Source of the DNA: DATGHS01 sp035307785
GTDB lineage: Bacteria; Planctomycetota; Planctomycetia; Gemmatales; Gemmataceae
DNA length: 15,245 nt
Reading direction: 5' to 3'
Assembly (NCBI GenBank): GCA_035307785.1
Contig: DATGHS010000121.1
Location: 1-15,245 of the forward strand
Positions 1 to 6,436 of this stretch are shown piece after piece (the first letter of the stretch is position 1; every line of letters starts with the position of its first letter). Below the pieces are notes generated by a model, which ran no database searches, was not told the origin of the DNA, and worked only from the letters and a program-made list of their open reading frames with translations. The position numbers and the translations under genes were made by a program.

Positions 1-1292
1 TCATCGACGAATTGCTGCGGCCCAAGGAAGACGGCAATGCCAAAATCGAAATCGCGCAGCTGCGGAAATCAATGGAAGGAGCGCGCTCGCCCAATCAGAT
101 GCTCGACCTTTGGCCGAGCATGTTGGGCAACGATGCGCCGCCGGATGCGGTAAGCGCTGCCTTGGCGGACGCGGATTCGGTGGCGGGCAATTCGGCCCTA
201 CCCGAGGAGACCCGCAGCAAGGCGCTGGCGGTGAAGGCGCTGGCGTTGCTGGCCCGCGAGGATTTCACCGGGGCGCGCACGACGCTGGATCAGGTTGCCA
301 GCTCCGCCACGCTCCAGAATGATCCGGCCTGGTCTGCCCGGCTGAAGCGAGCCAATGAGGAACTGCGCGACAGCGCGCGCTTGCGCGAGCAAATTCGTCG
401 TTGTCTGGACCATAGCGATGCGAAAGAAGCTCTGGCCCTTTCCGAGCGCGGACTCAAAGTCTTCAATAAGAGTTCATTTCGTAAAGATCACCACCGCGTG
501 CTCGCATTGCGCGCGGAGAGCTTGTTGCAATTGAATCGGCTGGAGGACGCGGAAAGGGATGCCACGGTGGCACTGGAAACGGGCTTGGAATTCGATGGTC
601 ATTTCACGCTGGGCCGGGTCGGCGAGCGACGGAAAGATTGGGCCAAAGCCAAGGAGCATTTTAGCCAAGCGCTTGCGGCCGCCAAGCAGCCCGACCAATT
701 GAAGCAAACGCGCCTTGCTTTGGCTCGCGTGCTGGTTCGCCCCGAAGCCACGGATGCGGATCTGACCCGGGCCGCGCAACTTGCGGATCAGGCCATCGCT
801 GCGGGACAGCCCGAAGGCTACCTGGTCAAGGCGAAAATACTGCAGCGGCAGAAGAAATTTGGCGAGGCCGTGGAGGCTTCGTTCCTTGCCTTGCAATATT
901 TGACGCCAGAACAATACGGGTCGAACTGGACGGCGCTGGCACGCGATTACGCGGCTTCGAAGGGCGATTGGACAGCCGTGAATTCAAAGCCCAACCGTGC
1001 CGCGGCCGACGCGCTATTCGGAACCGGTCTGCGGTTGTATTTTGGACAACAGTATGGCGAGGCGGAAGCCAAGCTGGTCGAAGCGATCAAGAATAATCCC
1101 AAGGACGCGCGCTATTATTACTTTCTTGCCCTTGCGCGCTTGGCCCAAGGCAAGGTGGGGGCAGCTAAGGATGATCTGAATCACGCGGTCGCCCTGGAAC
1201 AGCAAGGGGCGCCCGACCGGGAAACGATCAACAGCTCCTTGGAGCGCATCCAGGGCCCCGAGCGGGAGTGGATCAATCGGTTCCGGCGGTAA
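1..1292 (+). CDS. TPR-repeat protein, 5'-truncated by window edge
   Basis: The frame is open from base 3, with codons for I-D-E before the first possible TTG start at 12, so the true start lies upstream of the window; it ends with TAA. At least 429 residues are visible. Numbering from the TTG, helical TPR-like pairs lie at about 162-190, 197-224, 269-297 and 335-398. The last pair is the clearest, with AEAKLVEAIKNNPKDARYYY at 351-370 followed by LALARLAQG at 372-380. The protein ends in a basic tail after SLERIQGP. Such TPR arrays bind proteins. In this phylum they are often the C-terminal part of larger signalling proteins, but the missing N-terminus leaves that open. No signal peptide or membrane segment is visible in this part. 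Confidence is high that it is a gene and moderate on the exact repeat count; its role is unknown. Confidence 0.85.
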   Translation, partial: IDELLRPKEDGNAKIEIAQLRKSMEGARSPNQMLDLWPSMLGNDAPPDAVSAALADADSVAGNSALPEETRSKALAVKALALLAREDFTGARTTLDQVASSATLQNDPAWSARLKRANEELRDSARLREQIRRCLDHSDAKEALALSERGLKVFNKSSFRKDHHRVLALRAESLLQLNRLEDAERDATVALETGLEFDGHFTLGRVGERRKDWAKAKEHFSQALAAAKQPDQLKQTRLALARVLVRPEATDADLTRAAQLADQAIAAGQPEGYLVKAKILQRQKKFGEAVEASFLALQYLTPEQYGSNWTALARDYAASKGDWTAVNSKPNRAAADALFGTGLRLYFGQQYGEAEAKLVEAIKNNPKDARYYYFLALARLAQGKVGAAKDDLNHAVALEQQGAPDRETINSSLERIQGPEREWINRFRR

Positions 1293-1303
1293 GCTATGAA
1301 CTC

Positions 1304-1331
1304 GCAGCGCAAGCAACGAATTTCTTGCTTG
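1304..1331 (+). terminator. Weak palindrome after TPR gene
   Basis: CAAGCAA at 1310-1316 pairs with TTGCTTG at 1325-1331 across an 8-base loop, starting 17 bases after the TPR stop codon. The left side, GCAGCGCAAGC at 1304-1314, is identical over 11 bases to the left arm of the palindrome at 4062-4112. There is no long T-run, so termination is only a guess; it may be a decayed copy of the repeat. Confidence 0.35.
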
Positions 1332-1432
1332 AGACGTGGGAAATCGGCCTGCTCGAAGCATTGTCGATAGGCAGCGAGAATTGGCGCACCACCAGTATAC
1401 GATACGATTGTACACAAGTCCAGCAAAAGCGC

Positions 1433-1501
1433 GCCGCGTTTCACAGTTTGCGCCAAATTTCACGGGGTTATTTACTGTTTTCGTGAAATCTGAAACGCGG
1501 C
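1433..1501. terminator. Nested inverted repeat, probable bidirectional terminator
   Basis: The outer arms GCCGCGTTTCA (1433-1443) and TGAAACGCGGC (1491-1501) are a perfect 11-bp match. Inside them, ATTTCACG (1457-1464) pairs perfectly with CGTGAAAT (1482-1489). The inner loop of 17 bases is T-rich. The element lies between two converging genes, which fits a two-way terminator, although neither side has the classical uninterrupted T-run after the outer stem. Confidence 0.5.
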
Positions 1502-1663
1502 ACGTCTGGCCGTGGAAAAACCGCATGGACAGAGCCGCGCGTGGTTGCGCAGCGTTTCACATCGCTCGGTCGTTCCCGGCCGACCCAGTTACGGTCCGTC
1601 CGAGTGATCGGGCTCGAATGCCCGACCCACGTTCGCAAGCCGCGCCACGACCTAACTGGCTTG

Positions 1664-2602
1664 CTATTGCTTCTTCTTCGGTTTCGCGAATTGGGTGATG
1701 TCGAGCCCATCAGCGCCGATGCGCTCGTCCAGCACGTCGATTTGACCATTCGCTTTCATCCCGATCAGTGTCTTGCCCATCTCCGCCCACCAAATCGCAA
1801 TCAAAATATCGGGATTGTCTTTGCGCAGGCGCTGGTATTGCTCGAGCCGCTTGAGAAAGGCTTCGGCATCGGCCTCCGCGAGTCGCTTCCGGCCCAGAGC
1901 ATAAGCCTGAGCCTTTTGTTCCAGCGCATTTTGCCGGGCCTGCGCGTTGCGCATCTTTTGCTCTGCGTATTGTTGGGCCTCATTCTCCCGCGTGCGAATG
2001 CCGGCCTGGGCGATGCTGACTCGGTCAAACGGATACTTCACTTCCCGCGGCGGCGCCAGATAGGTGACATTGGCCGCCTGAATTTCAACGCCCAAATGGT
2101 AAGGGTCAACGCGCTCCTGCACTTTGGGGGCGAGCCAGGCTCGGAGCGTGACCTTGCCGTTGAGTAGGGTTTCATCCACGGTGTGGGCGGCGACCCATTC
2201 CGACATGGCCGCCTCGGTTGCTCTGGCAATTGCGGCTTCGATGCGATCGCGATTCAGGACGTATTGCACCACCGCGTCGCCGTCGCCTACCCGGTAATCA
2301 ATGGCGGCCTGCACATTCACCAGATTCTGATCGCCGGTCAGCAACTGGCCTTCCGGCATGCTCTGATCTTCGTCGATTTCAGGATCGAAGCCGACTTTCA
2401 CCTGCCGCACGAAGTTCACCGGCACCCGGTCGACGCGCGACATGCCGTACGGCAGATCGATAACCAATCCCGGCCCTTGCTGACGCACCACTCGGCCAAA
2501 GCGGCGCACGACCGCACGTTCCCCTGGCTGCACCTGCGCGACACCGGTGAGCAGGTAGGCCGCCAGCACAATTACGCCAAGAACCAAAAGCCAACGACGC
2601 AT
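1664..2602 (-). CDS. hflK: HflK-like SPFH membrane protein
   Basis: This 312-residue protein has one N-terminal membrane segment (about 4-20) followed by an SPFH/band-7 domain (about 24-200) that starts with the family-like QPGERAVVRRFGRV. The stretch TGDQNLVNVQAAIDYRV at 89-105 is the signature I associate with HflK rather than HflC. A charged, Ala/Gln-rich helical region at 200-260 (RTRENEAQQYAEQK) should form the coiled coil used in ring assembly. In bacteria HflK and HflC form a large membrane cage around the FtsH protease and modulate it. The ATG start is 29 bases after the hflC stop, so the pair is very probably one operon. The gene order is hflC then hflK, the reverse of E. coli. It is shorter than E. 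coli HflK, lacking its N-terminal extension. No ftsH is in the window. Confidence 0.85.
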   Translation of the reverse strand: MRRWLLVLGVIVLAAYLLTGVAQVQPGERAVVRRFGRVVRQQGPGLVIDLPYGMSRVDRVPVNFVRQVKVGFDPEIDEDQSMPEGQLLTGDQNLVNVQAAIDYRVGDGDAVVQYVLNRDRIEAAIARATEAAMSEWVAAHTVDETLLNGKVTLRAWLAPKVQERVDPYHLGVEIQAANVTYLAPPREVKYPFDRVSIAQAGIRTRENEAQQYAEQKMRNAQARQNALEQKAQAYALGRKRLAEADAEAFLKRLEQYQRLRKDNPDILIAIWWAEMGKTLIGMKANGQIDVLDERIGADGLDITQFAKPKKKQ

Positions 2603-2631
2603 GAACGATTCTCGTGCTTCCCCGCAAGCGG

Positions 2632-3612
2632 CTATTTGTCTTTATGCCCGTTCGGCATGGTCGGCGGATTCAGCATTTGCTGAAACAACGGATGCCGAGT
2701 CGAAAGCAGCAGCAAATCGCTGGTACGACCCAGCATTTGTTTGTACGTTTCGAGCTTTTGCAAGAACGTGTAAAACTCGCGGTCCTTGCTATGTGCTTCG
2801 TTGCGAATGCCGTCCGCCTCGGCCTCGGCTTTCTTGCGAGTCAATTCCGCATTGGCTTCTGCCGAGGCGAGCAGGATCTCTGCATCCCGCTCAGCCTTGG
2901 TCGTGATCTCCTTGGCCCGGCGCTCGCCATCGGTGCGGTAATCTTCCTCCTTGCGCTTGCGTTCGCTTTTGATGCGCTCGAAGATCGCCGGCCGCACACT
3001 GTCCGGGTAGTTCAATCGGCGAATCCGCAGGTCCACGAGCGTGATGCCGTACTCGGATCGAAGTTGACGCGCTAAATCGTCGGCCAAGAGCTGGCTTTGC
3101 AATTGACCTGCGCGCAATTCGATGGCCTGCGCGGGCGGAACATCGGCGGATACGTGTATGAGCTGTTCCAGCGGCTTTTGGCTAATGACGGCCCCGATGC
3201 GCCCGCCGATGCGCGGCCCAAGGATTGCTTTCGCCCGCTCTGCTGTACCCACCGTGCGAATAAAGCGGTCGGCATCTTCACGGTCGCTGATTTGCCAGCA
3301 GACGAAGCCATCCACCGTCAGCATTTTGTCGATGGTCTGCCCCTGGGCGTCAAACGTCGGCAACTCGGCCGGCGACAGGTCGAACATTTGCAGCCGGCGG
3401 TCGATCCGCTGCACCGATTGCACCGGCCAAGGCCATTTGACGTGCAGCCCGGCATCGGTCGCGCCGTCATAAATCTGCACCCGCTTGCCGAACTGAGTCA
3501 CATAAGCGAATTCCGCCTGATCGACGGCAAACAGCATCGACTGGCCGAGCCAAATGAGCAGGACGATGACGACAATGACAAGAACGACGCGCAACATAGC
3601 GAAAACGCCCAT
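2632..3612 (-). CDS. hflC: HflC-like SPFH membrane protein
   Basis: With the ATG at 3612 this is a 326-residue protein; the frame extends back to a TTG at 3675, but those 21 residues look non-coding. ATG 3597 (MLRVVLVIVV) is another possible start. A membrane segment spans about 7-25. The SPFH domain follows, with a periplasm-facing region and IRRLNYPDSVRPAIFERIKS at about 197-216, a typical HflC stretch. A strongly charged helix (about 214-275, SERKRKEEDYRTDGERRAKE) should be coiled coil. The C-terminus (KDREFYTFLQKLETYK, then HPLFQQM) also matches HflC. It is the first gene of the hflC-hflK unit and probably works with HflK in the FtsH-modulating complex. Transcription diverges from the small membrane protein at 3749. 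Confidence 0.85.
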   Translation of the reverse strand: MGVFAMLRVVLVIVVIVLLIWLGQSMLFAVDQAEFAYVTQFGKRVQIYDGATDAGLHVKWPWPVQSVQRIDRRLQMFDLSPAELPTFDAQGQTIDKMLTVDGFVCWQISDREDADRFIRTVGTAERAKAILGPRIGGRIGAVISQKPLEQLIHVSADVPPAQAIELRAGQLQSQLLADDLARQLRSEYGITLVDLRIRRLNYPDSVRPAIFERIKSERKRKEEDYRTDGERRAKEITTKAERDAEILLASAEANAELTRKKAEAEADGIRNEAHSKDREFYTFLQKLETYKQMLGRTSDLLLLSTRHPLFQQMLNPPTMPNGHKDK

Positions 3613-3748
3613 AAGTATTTGGTCTGCTTGATGTTGTATGAAATGAAGCCGCCATCGCCGCTGGCGGCGCAGCAATTAAGGTGTGGCCCATTGCAAATCG
3701 ACAGCCGCCCTTGGACAATGATTTTAACTCGACTAACCGGAGTTTGCC
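3613..3748. promoter_or_regulatory. Divergent promoter region, hflC / small membrane protein
   Basis: These 136 bases lie between two genes that start away from each other, so both promoters should be here. I cannot assign convincing -35/-10 boxes on either strand. TTGGAC at 3711-3716 is the best -35-like word on the + strand but has no good -10 partner. For the + gene, GGAG at 3739-3742 is a plausible ribosome site for the GTG at 3749. Confidence 0.35.
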
Positions 3749-4057
3749 GTGCGCATGAATTTGATGCTAGCTGTGTTCTGGCTCTTCGCGTCTGTCACGT
3801 TGCTGGTCATGATCTACGTGGATAAGGAAGGCCAGCATTTTAACAAATCTGCCCCGTGGTTCGGCGCGTTGGGTTTGGTATTGGCGGCGTACAATTTCGC
3901 CCGTTGGTGGGCAGCACGTTCTGCAGCGAAGGCGCGTGCCGCGCAACCACCGCCGGAACGTCGACCCGTCGAACGGCGTGAGTATCATCCGGAATTCGAT
4001 TTCAATCGACCCGAAGAGCCGAACGGAAATAATGGGGCCTCGACGGGAGGATCGTAA
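3749..4057 (+). CDS. Small two-TM membrane protein, function unknown
   Basis: This 102-residue protein (GTG start; ATG at 3755 is an alternative two codons in) has two hydrophobic segments at about 5-23 and 38-54. They are joined by a short polar loop (VDKEGQHFNKSAP) and followed by a basic stretch (ARWWAARSAAKARAAQ) and a hydrophilic, Pro/Glu/Asn-rich tail. By the positive-inside rule the basic tail should be cytoplasmic, which puts both ends in the cytoplasm. GTG is preferred because GGAG ends six bases before it. The gene diverges from hflC and converges with the Gly-rich gene. I do not recognise the family. Its position invites a link with the HflKC complex, but that is only an inference from neighbourhood. 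Confidence 0.7.
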   Translation: MRMNLMLAVFWLFASVTLLVMIYVDKEGQHFNKSAPWFGALGLVLAAYNFARWWAARSAAKARAAQPPPERRPVERREYHPEFDFNRPEEPNGNNGASTGGS

Positions 4058-4061
4058 AACA

Positions 4062-4112
4062 AGCCGGCAGCGCAAGCTACGGGAGGCTCGCCCGTATCTT
4101 ACGCTTCCGGCT
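4062..4112. terminator. Large palindrome, shared terminator and likely dispersed repeat
   Basis: Two 22-base arms (4062-4083 and 4091-4112) match at 19 of 22 positions around a 7-base loop. The element sits five bases after the stop of the + gene and 17 bases beyond the stop of the - gene. Read on the - strand the stem is followed by TTGTTTT, a good intrinsic terminator for the Gly-rich gene. The left arm contains GCAGCGCAAGC, also present at 1304-1314, and the shorter core GCGCAAGC recurs in the hairpin at 6366-6425. Confidence 0.7.
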
Positions 4113-4128
4113 CGTAAACTCGAAAGCG

Positions 4129-5100
4129 CTATAGTTGTTCTTCGGCATCCAGCGGTTCTCTATCCTTTTTGTCACTTGGCTTGGGCAATTCCTTCTTGTC
4201 CGACGGCTTGGGCGCGGGAGCGCGCTCCATTGATCCGCCGAATCCACCTGGAGGTCCGCCAGGGCCGCGCCGGTCGAATCCGCCTTGCCCCGGACCGCCG
4301 AAGGCCGGCCCCGGGCCGAAACCACCTCGTTGATTGAATCCGCCTTGGCCTGGGCCGCCAAAGCCGCCGCCGAATCCTCCCTGGCCAAAGCCGCCACGAC
4401 CTTGAGGCATGCCACCCGGAGGGCCAAAGCCGCCCCGGCCGCCTTGTGGACTGCCGCGTTCTTGACCGAATCCGCCGCCGAAACCGGGTGGGCCAAACCT
4501 GCCTGGGCCAGGCGGCATTTCCCCCTGAGGACCGAAGCCGCCGCCGAAGCCGCGCTGACCAAACGTGCCAGTGCCGCCCCAGGCTCGCCCGCCTCCGCCC
4601 CAGGGGGGCTGTCCGCCGCGCGGACCGCGCCTACCTTGGCCGAATGGTTGCCCCGGCCGCGCGAAGCGGCCGCCCCACCAGGGCGGCGGGCCGCGACGCG
4701 CCATGGCGCCGCCACCGCCGACGGCTGGCCCGCGATATTCGATCTGCGCGATAACTTTCTTTGCCGCCACCGCGGTGGCGCTGTCGTCGCTTTCCGCAAG
4801 TTTTTGCAATGCTGGCAGGGATGGCCGTCCAATCGCCACCAGTGCTGAACGGGCGCTGTCGCGCACCATGTCATGCCGGTCGGTCATCTTTTCGCCGAGG
4901 ATTTTGATCCAGGCGTCCAGGGTCGCGTCCGGCTTGGCCGAAGTGGTATCCTTCTTCGCGCCGTCCTTTTTTCCCATTTCCTTCTTCGGCGGTTCCTTCT
5001 TGTCGTCTTTGCCGGGTGGTTGTGCCCCGGCCATCGCGATGGTGAATAGCACTGCCGACAGTGCAGTTGCCCATCGCCAAGCTGCCAATCTGTTTCCCAT
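4129..5100 (-). CDS. Secreted HEAT plus Gly/Pro-rich low-complexity protein
   Basis: The ATG at 5100 is chosen because AAGGA lies seven bases upstream; an in-frame ATG at 5133 lacks this and would bury the signal peptide. The 323-residue product has a signal peptide (1-26, ending AMAGA-Q), a Lys/Pro/Asp-rich linker (29-58), and one HEAT-like helical unit at about 58-122 (DMVRDSARSALVAIGRPSLP at 77-96). A long Gly/Pro/Phe/Arg region follows (about 126-290), with repeated GGF, GFGP and GGPGQGGF words. The tail is charged, with KPSDKKE twice. The Gly-rich part should be disordered or adhesive; RG and GF repeats of this kind often drive self-association. It is probably an envelope or extracellular protein. 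The function is unknown. The gene diverges from prs. Confidence 0.8.
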   Translation of the reverse strand: MGNRLAAWRWATALSAVLFTIAMAGAQPPGKDDKKEPPKKEMGKKDGAKKDTTSAKPDATLDAWIKILGEKMTDRHDMVRDSARSALVAIGRPSLPALQKLAESDDSATAVAAKKVIAQIEYRGPAVGGGGAMARRGPPPWWGGRFARPGQPFGQGRRGPRGGQPPWGGGGRAWGGTGTFGQRGFGGGFGPQGEMPPGPGRFGPPGFGGGFGQERGSPQGGRGGFGPPGGMPQGRGGFGQGGFGGGFGGPGQGGFNQRGGFGPGPAFGGPGQGGFDRRGPGGPPGGFGGSMERAPAPKPSDKKELPKPSDKKDREPLDAEEQL

Positions 5101-5298
5101 ATGAGGTTCCTTTCTGAAAAAGCCGGCCCCCATAGACGCGTGCGCGCCTGTCGGCCTCTTGGAATTGGCTCTGGCCGATCCAGGCTCAAAGCCGCCTGTG
5201 TACGCTAATCATTGGGTTTACTCGATGAGCCATTAGAACATGATGAGACAAATTGTCTTATGTCGAATTCCAGCTGTGTAGTTGGAGGCGAGGAATCT
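5101..5298. promoter_or_regulatory. Divergent regulatory region, Gly-rich gene / prs
   Basis: This is the main part of the spacer between two diverging genes; promoters for both should lie here. The clearest element is an imperfect palindrome at 5243-5261, with arms ATGAGACAA and TTGTCTTAT around a single A (8 of 9 positions paired). It looks like an operator for a dimeric regulator. I cannot assign -35/-10 boxes with confidence. Confidence 0.4.
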
Positions 5299-5403
5299 AT
5301 GAGCGGCCTGCTGATACCGTCTTCATCTGCACTTCATAATGGCTGCGTTGTCCATATCACTATCAGTGTGGGTGAACTGGAGCCGGGGCAGGGCCAATCA
5401 TGA
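5299..5403 (+). CDS. Possible 34-aa leader ORF coupled to prs
   Basis: An ATG at 5299 follows a strong ribosome site (GGAGG at 5284-5288 and GAGGA at 5290-5294) and opens a 34-codon frame. Its TGA overlaps the prs ATG in the arrangement ATGA (5400-5403). The peptide (MSGLLIPSSSALHNG, then CVVHITISVGELEPGQ) resembles nothing I know. The overlap and the ribosome site suggest translational coupling, with ribosomes finishing the leader and restarting at prs. There is no run of regulatory codons that would indicate attenuation. It could equally be chance, since ATGA overlaps are common and no conservation can be judged here. Confidence 0.35.
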   Translation: MSGLLIPSSSALHNGCVVHITISVGELEPGQGQS

Positions 5404-6353
5404 CCAACAACCACAAGCTGAAGATCTTCAGTGGCCGGGCCAACATGCCGTTGGCGAAAAGGATTGCCGATGTGCTCGACGACCATCCGGGCCTAATTTC
5501 GCTGAGCAACTTCCCCGACGGCGAAACCCAGGTGAAGATTGAAGAAGACGTGCGTGGCCGCGACATCTTCATCGTGCAGCCGACGTGCCCGCCGGTGAAC
5601 GAAAACTTGATGGAATTGTTGATCATTCTTGACAGCTTCAAGCGTTCCAGCGCTTCGCGCATTACGGCCGTGTTGCCGTATTACGGCTACGCCCGGCAAG
5701 ACCGCAAAGACCAGGGCCGCGTACCGATTACGGCGAAGCTGGTGGCGGACCTGCTGACCAAGGCCGGGGCTGACCGCGTGTTGGCCCTCGACTTGCACGC
5801 TGCCCAAATTCAAGGCTTTTTCAATATTCCGGTGGACCACCTGCACGCGGTGCCGGTGCTCGTGGATTACATTCGGACACTGAGGATTCCGCCGTCGGAT
5901 TTTGTGGTCCTCAGTCCGGACGAAGGCAGCATCAAAAAGTCTTTGCTGTTTCAGCAAAAGCTGGGGGGGTCACTATCCATCGTGGACAAACGGCGAGCCA
6001 GTGCGACCGTAACGAAGCAGGAGCACCTGATTGGTGAACCGTTGGAAGGCAAAGTCGCGTTTATATTCGACGACATGATTACAACGGGTGGCACGGTCTG
6101 CGGCGCTGCCCGCGTAGCCAAGCGTTTCGGCGCTCGTAAAGTCTATGCCTGCGCGACGCACGCCGTCCTGTGCGGCCCGGCCATCGAAAATTTGCGAGCA
6201 GCGCCAATTGAAGAAATCATTGTAACGGACAGCATCCCGGTGCCGCCGGAGAGAATGTTGCCCAACATGCGCGTGTTGACGGTTTCGAATCTGCTCGCGA
6301 AAGCGATCCACTGCATTCACGTCAACGAGTCGATTAGCAAGCTGTTTCAGTGA
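5400..6353 (+). CDS. prs: Ribose-phosphate pyrophosphokinase (PRPP synthetase)
   Basis: This 317-residue protein has the normal length and motif order for class I PRPP synthetase, which makes PRPP from ribose-5-phosphate and ATP for purine, pyrimidine, His, Trp and NAD synthesis in the cytoplasm. Visible motifs are FPDGE (38-42), the catalytic flexible-loop region YYGYARQDRK (94-103), the metal-binding DLHAAQIQGFF (131-141), PVDHL (144-148), SPDEGSIKK (172-180, where many homologues have SPDVGG), IVDKRR (194-199), and the PRPP-binding loop DDMITTGGT (224-232, commonly DDMIDTAGT). The start gives the family-typical LKIFSGRAN N-terminus, but its own ribosome site is weak, and a possible leader ORF overlaps the ATG. 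A run of seven G at 5963-5969 lies within intact reading frame. The gene is followed by a GC-rich hairpin. Confidence 0.95.
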   Translation: MTNNHKLKIFSGRANMPLAKRIADVLDDHPGLISLSNFPDGETQVKIEEDVRGRDIFIVQPTCPPVNENLMELLIILDSFKRSSASRITAVLPYYGYARQDRKDQGRVPITAKLVADLLTKAGADRVLALDLHAAQIQGFFNIPVDHLHAVPVLVDYIRTLRIPPSDFVVLSPDEGSIKKSLLFQQKLGGSLSIVDKRRASATVTKQEHLIGEPLEGKVAFIFDDMITTGGTVCGAARVAKRFGARKVYACATHAVLCGPAIENLRAAPIEEIIVTDSIPVPPERMLPNMRVLTVSNLLAKAIHCIHVNESISKLFQ

Positions 6354-6365
6354 TTCCAATGGCGA

Positions 6366-6425
6366 GCCGAGCCGCGCAAGCGGCCGGGTGCGGGGCCCCC
6401 CCTCCGGCCGCTTGCGCGGCTCGGC
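6366..6425. terminator. Perfect 22-bp-arm GC-rich hairpin between convergent genes
   Basis: The arms at 6366-6387 and 6404-6425 are perfect complements over 22 bases, with a 16-base loop containing a C-run. The element starts 12 bases after the prs stop and ends 11 bases before the stop of the DUF2252 gene, so it serves both converging genes. There is no strong T-run on either side. The core GCGCAAGC (6374-6381) matches the core of the palindrome at 4062-4112. Confidence 0.65.
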
Positions 6426-6436
6426 GCCTTCATGTT

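Larger units (their letters stand above)
1293..1663. other. Convergent intergenic spacer with inverted repeats
   Basis: These 371 bases separate the ends of the TPR gene (+) and hflK (-). I see no convincing gene: the short frames here have no ribosome site or recognisable protein. The spacer holds a weak palindrome at 1310-1331, a strong nested inverted repeat at 1433-1501, a further copy of GCGTTTCACA at 1552-1561 (first copy 1436-1445), and a 6-bp-arm hairpin at 1609-1625. It probably serves as the shared termination region for both genes. Confidence 0.6.

Noticed and set aside
1541..2167. 208-codon + strand frame overlapping hflK.
   Set aside because: It lies mostly antisense to a clear SPFH protein and has no domain of its own.
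4077..4874. Long open frame of 265 codons on the - strand overlapping the Gly-rich gene, plus several long + strand frames over 4285-5104.
   Set aside because: GC-rich repeats keep other frames open by chance. The annotated frame has a ribosome site, signal peptide and HEAT unit; the others have none and are Ala/Arg-rich.
5963..5969. Run of seven G in prs as a possible slippage or phase-variation site.
   Set aside because: The frame is intact with family-consistent residues on both sides, and phase variation of an essential gene is unlikely; the run is short.
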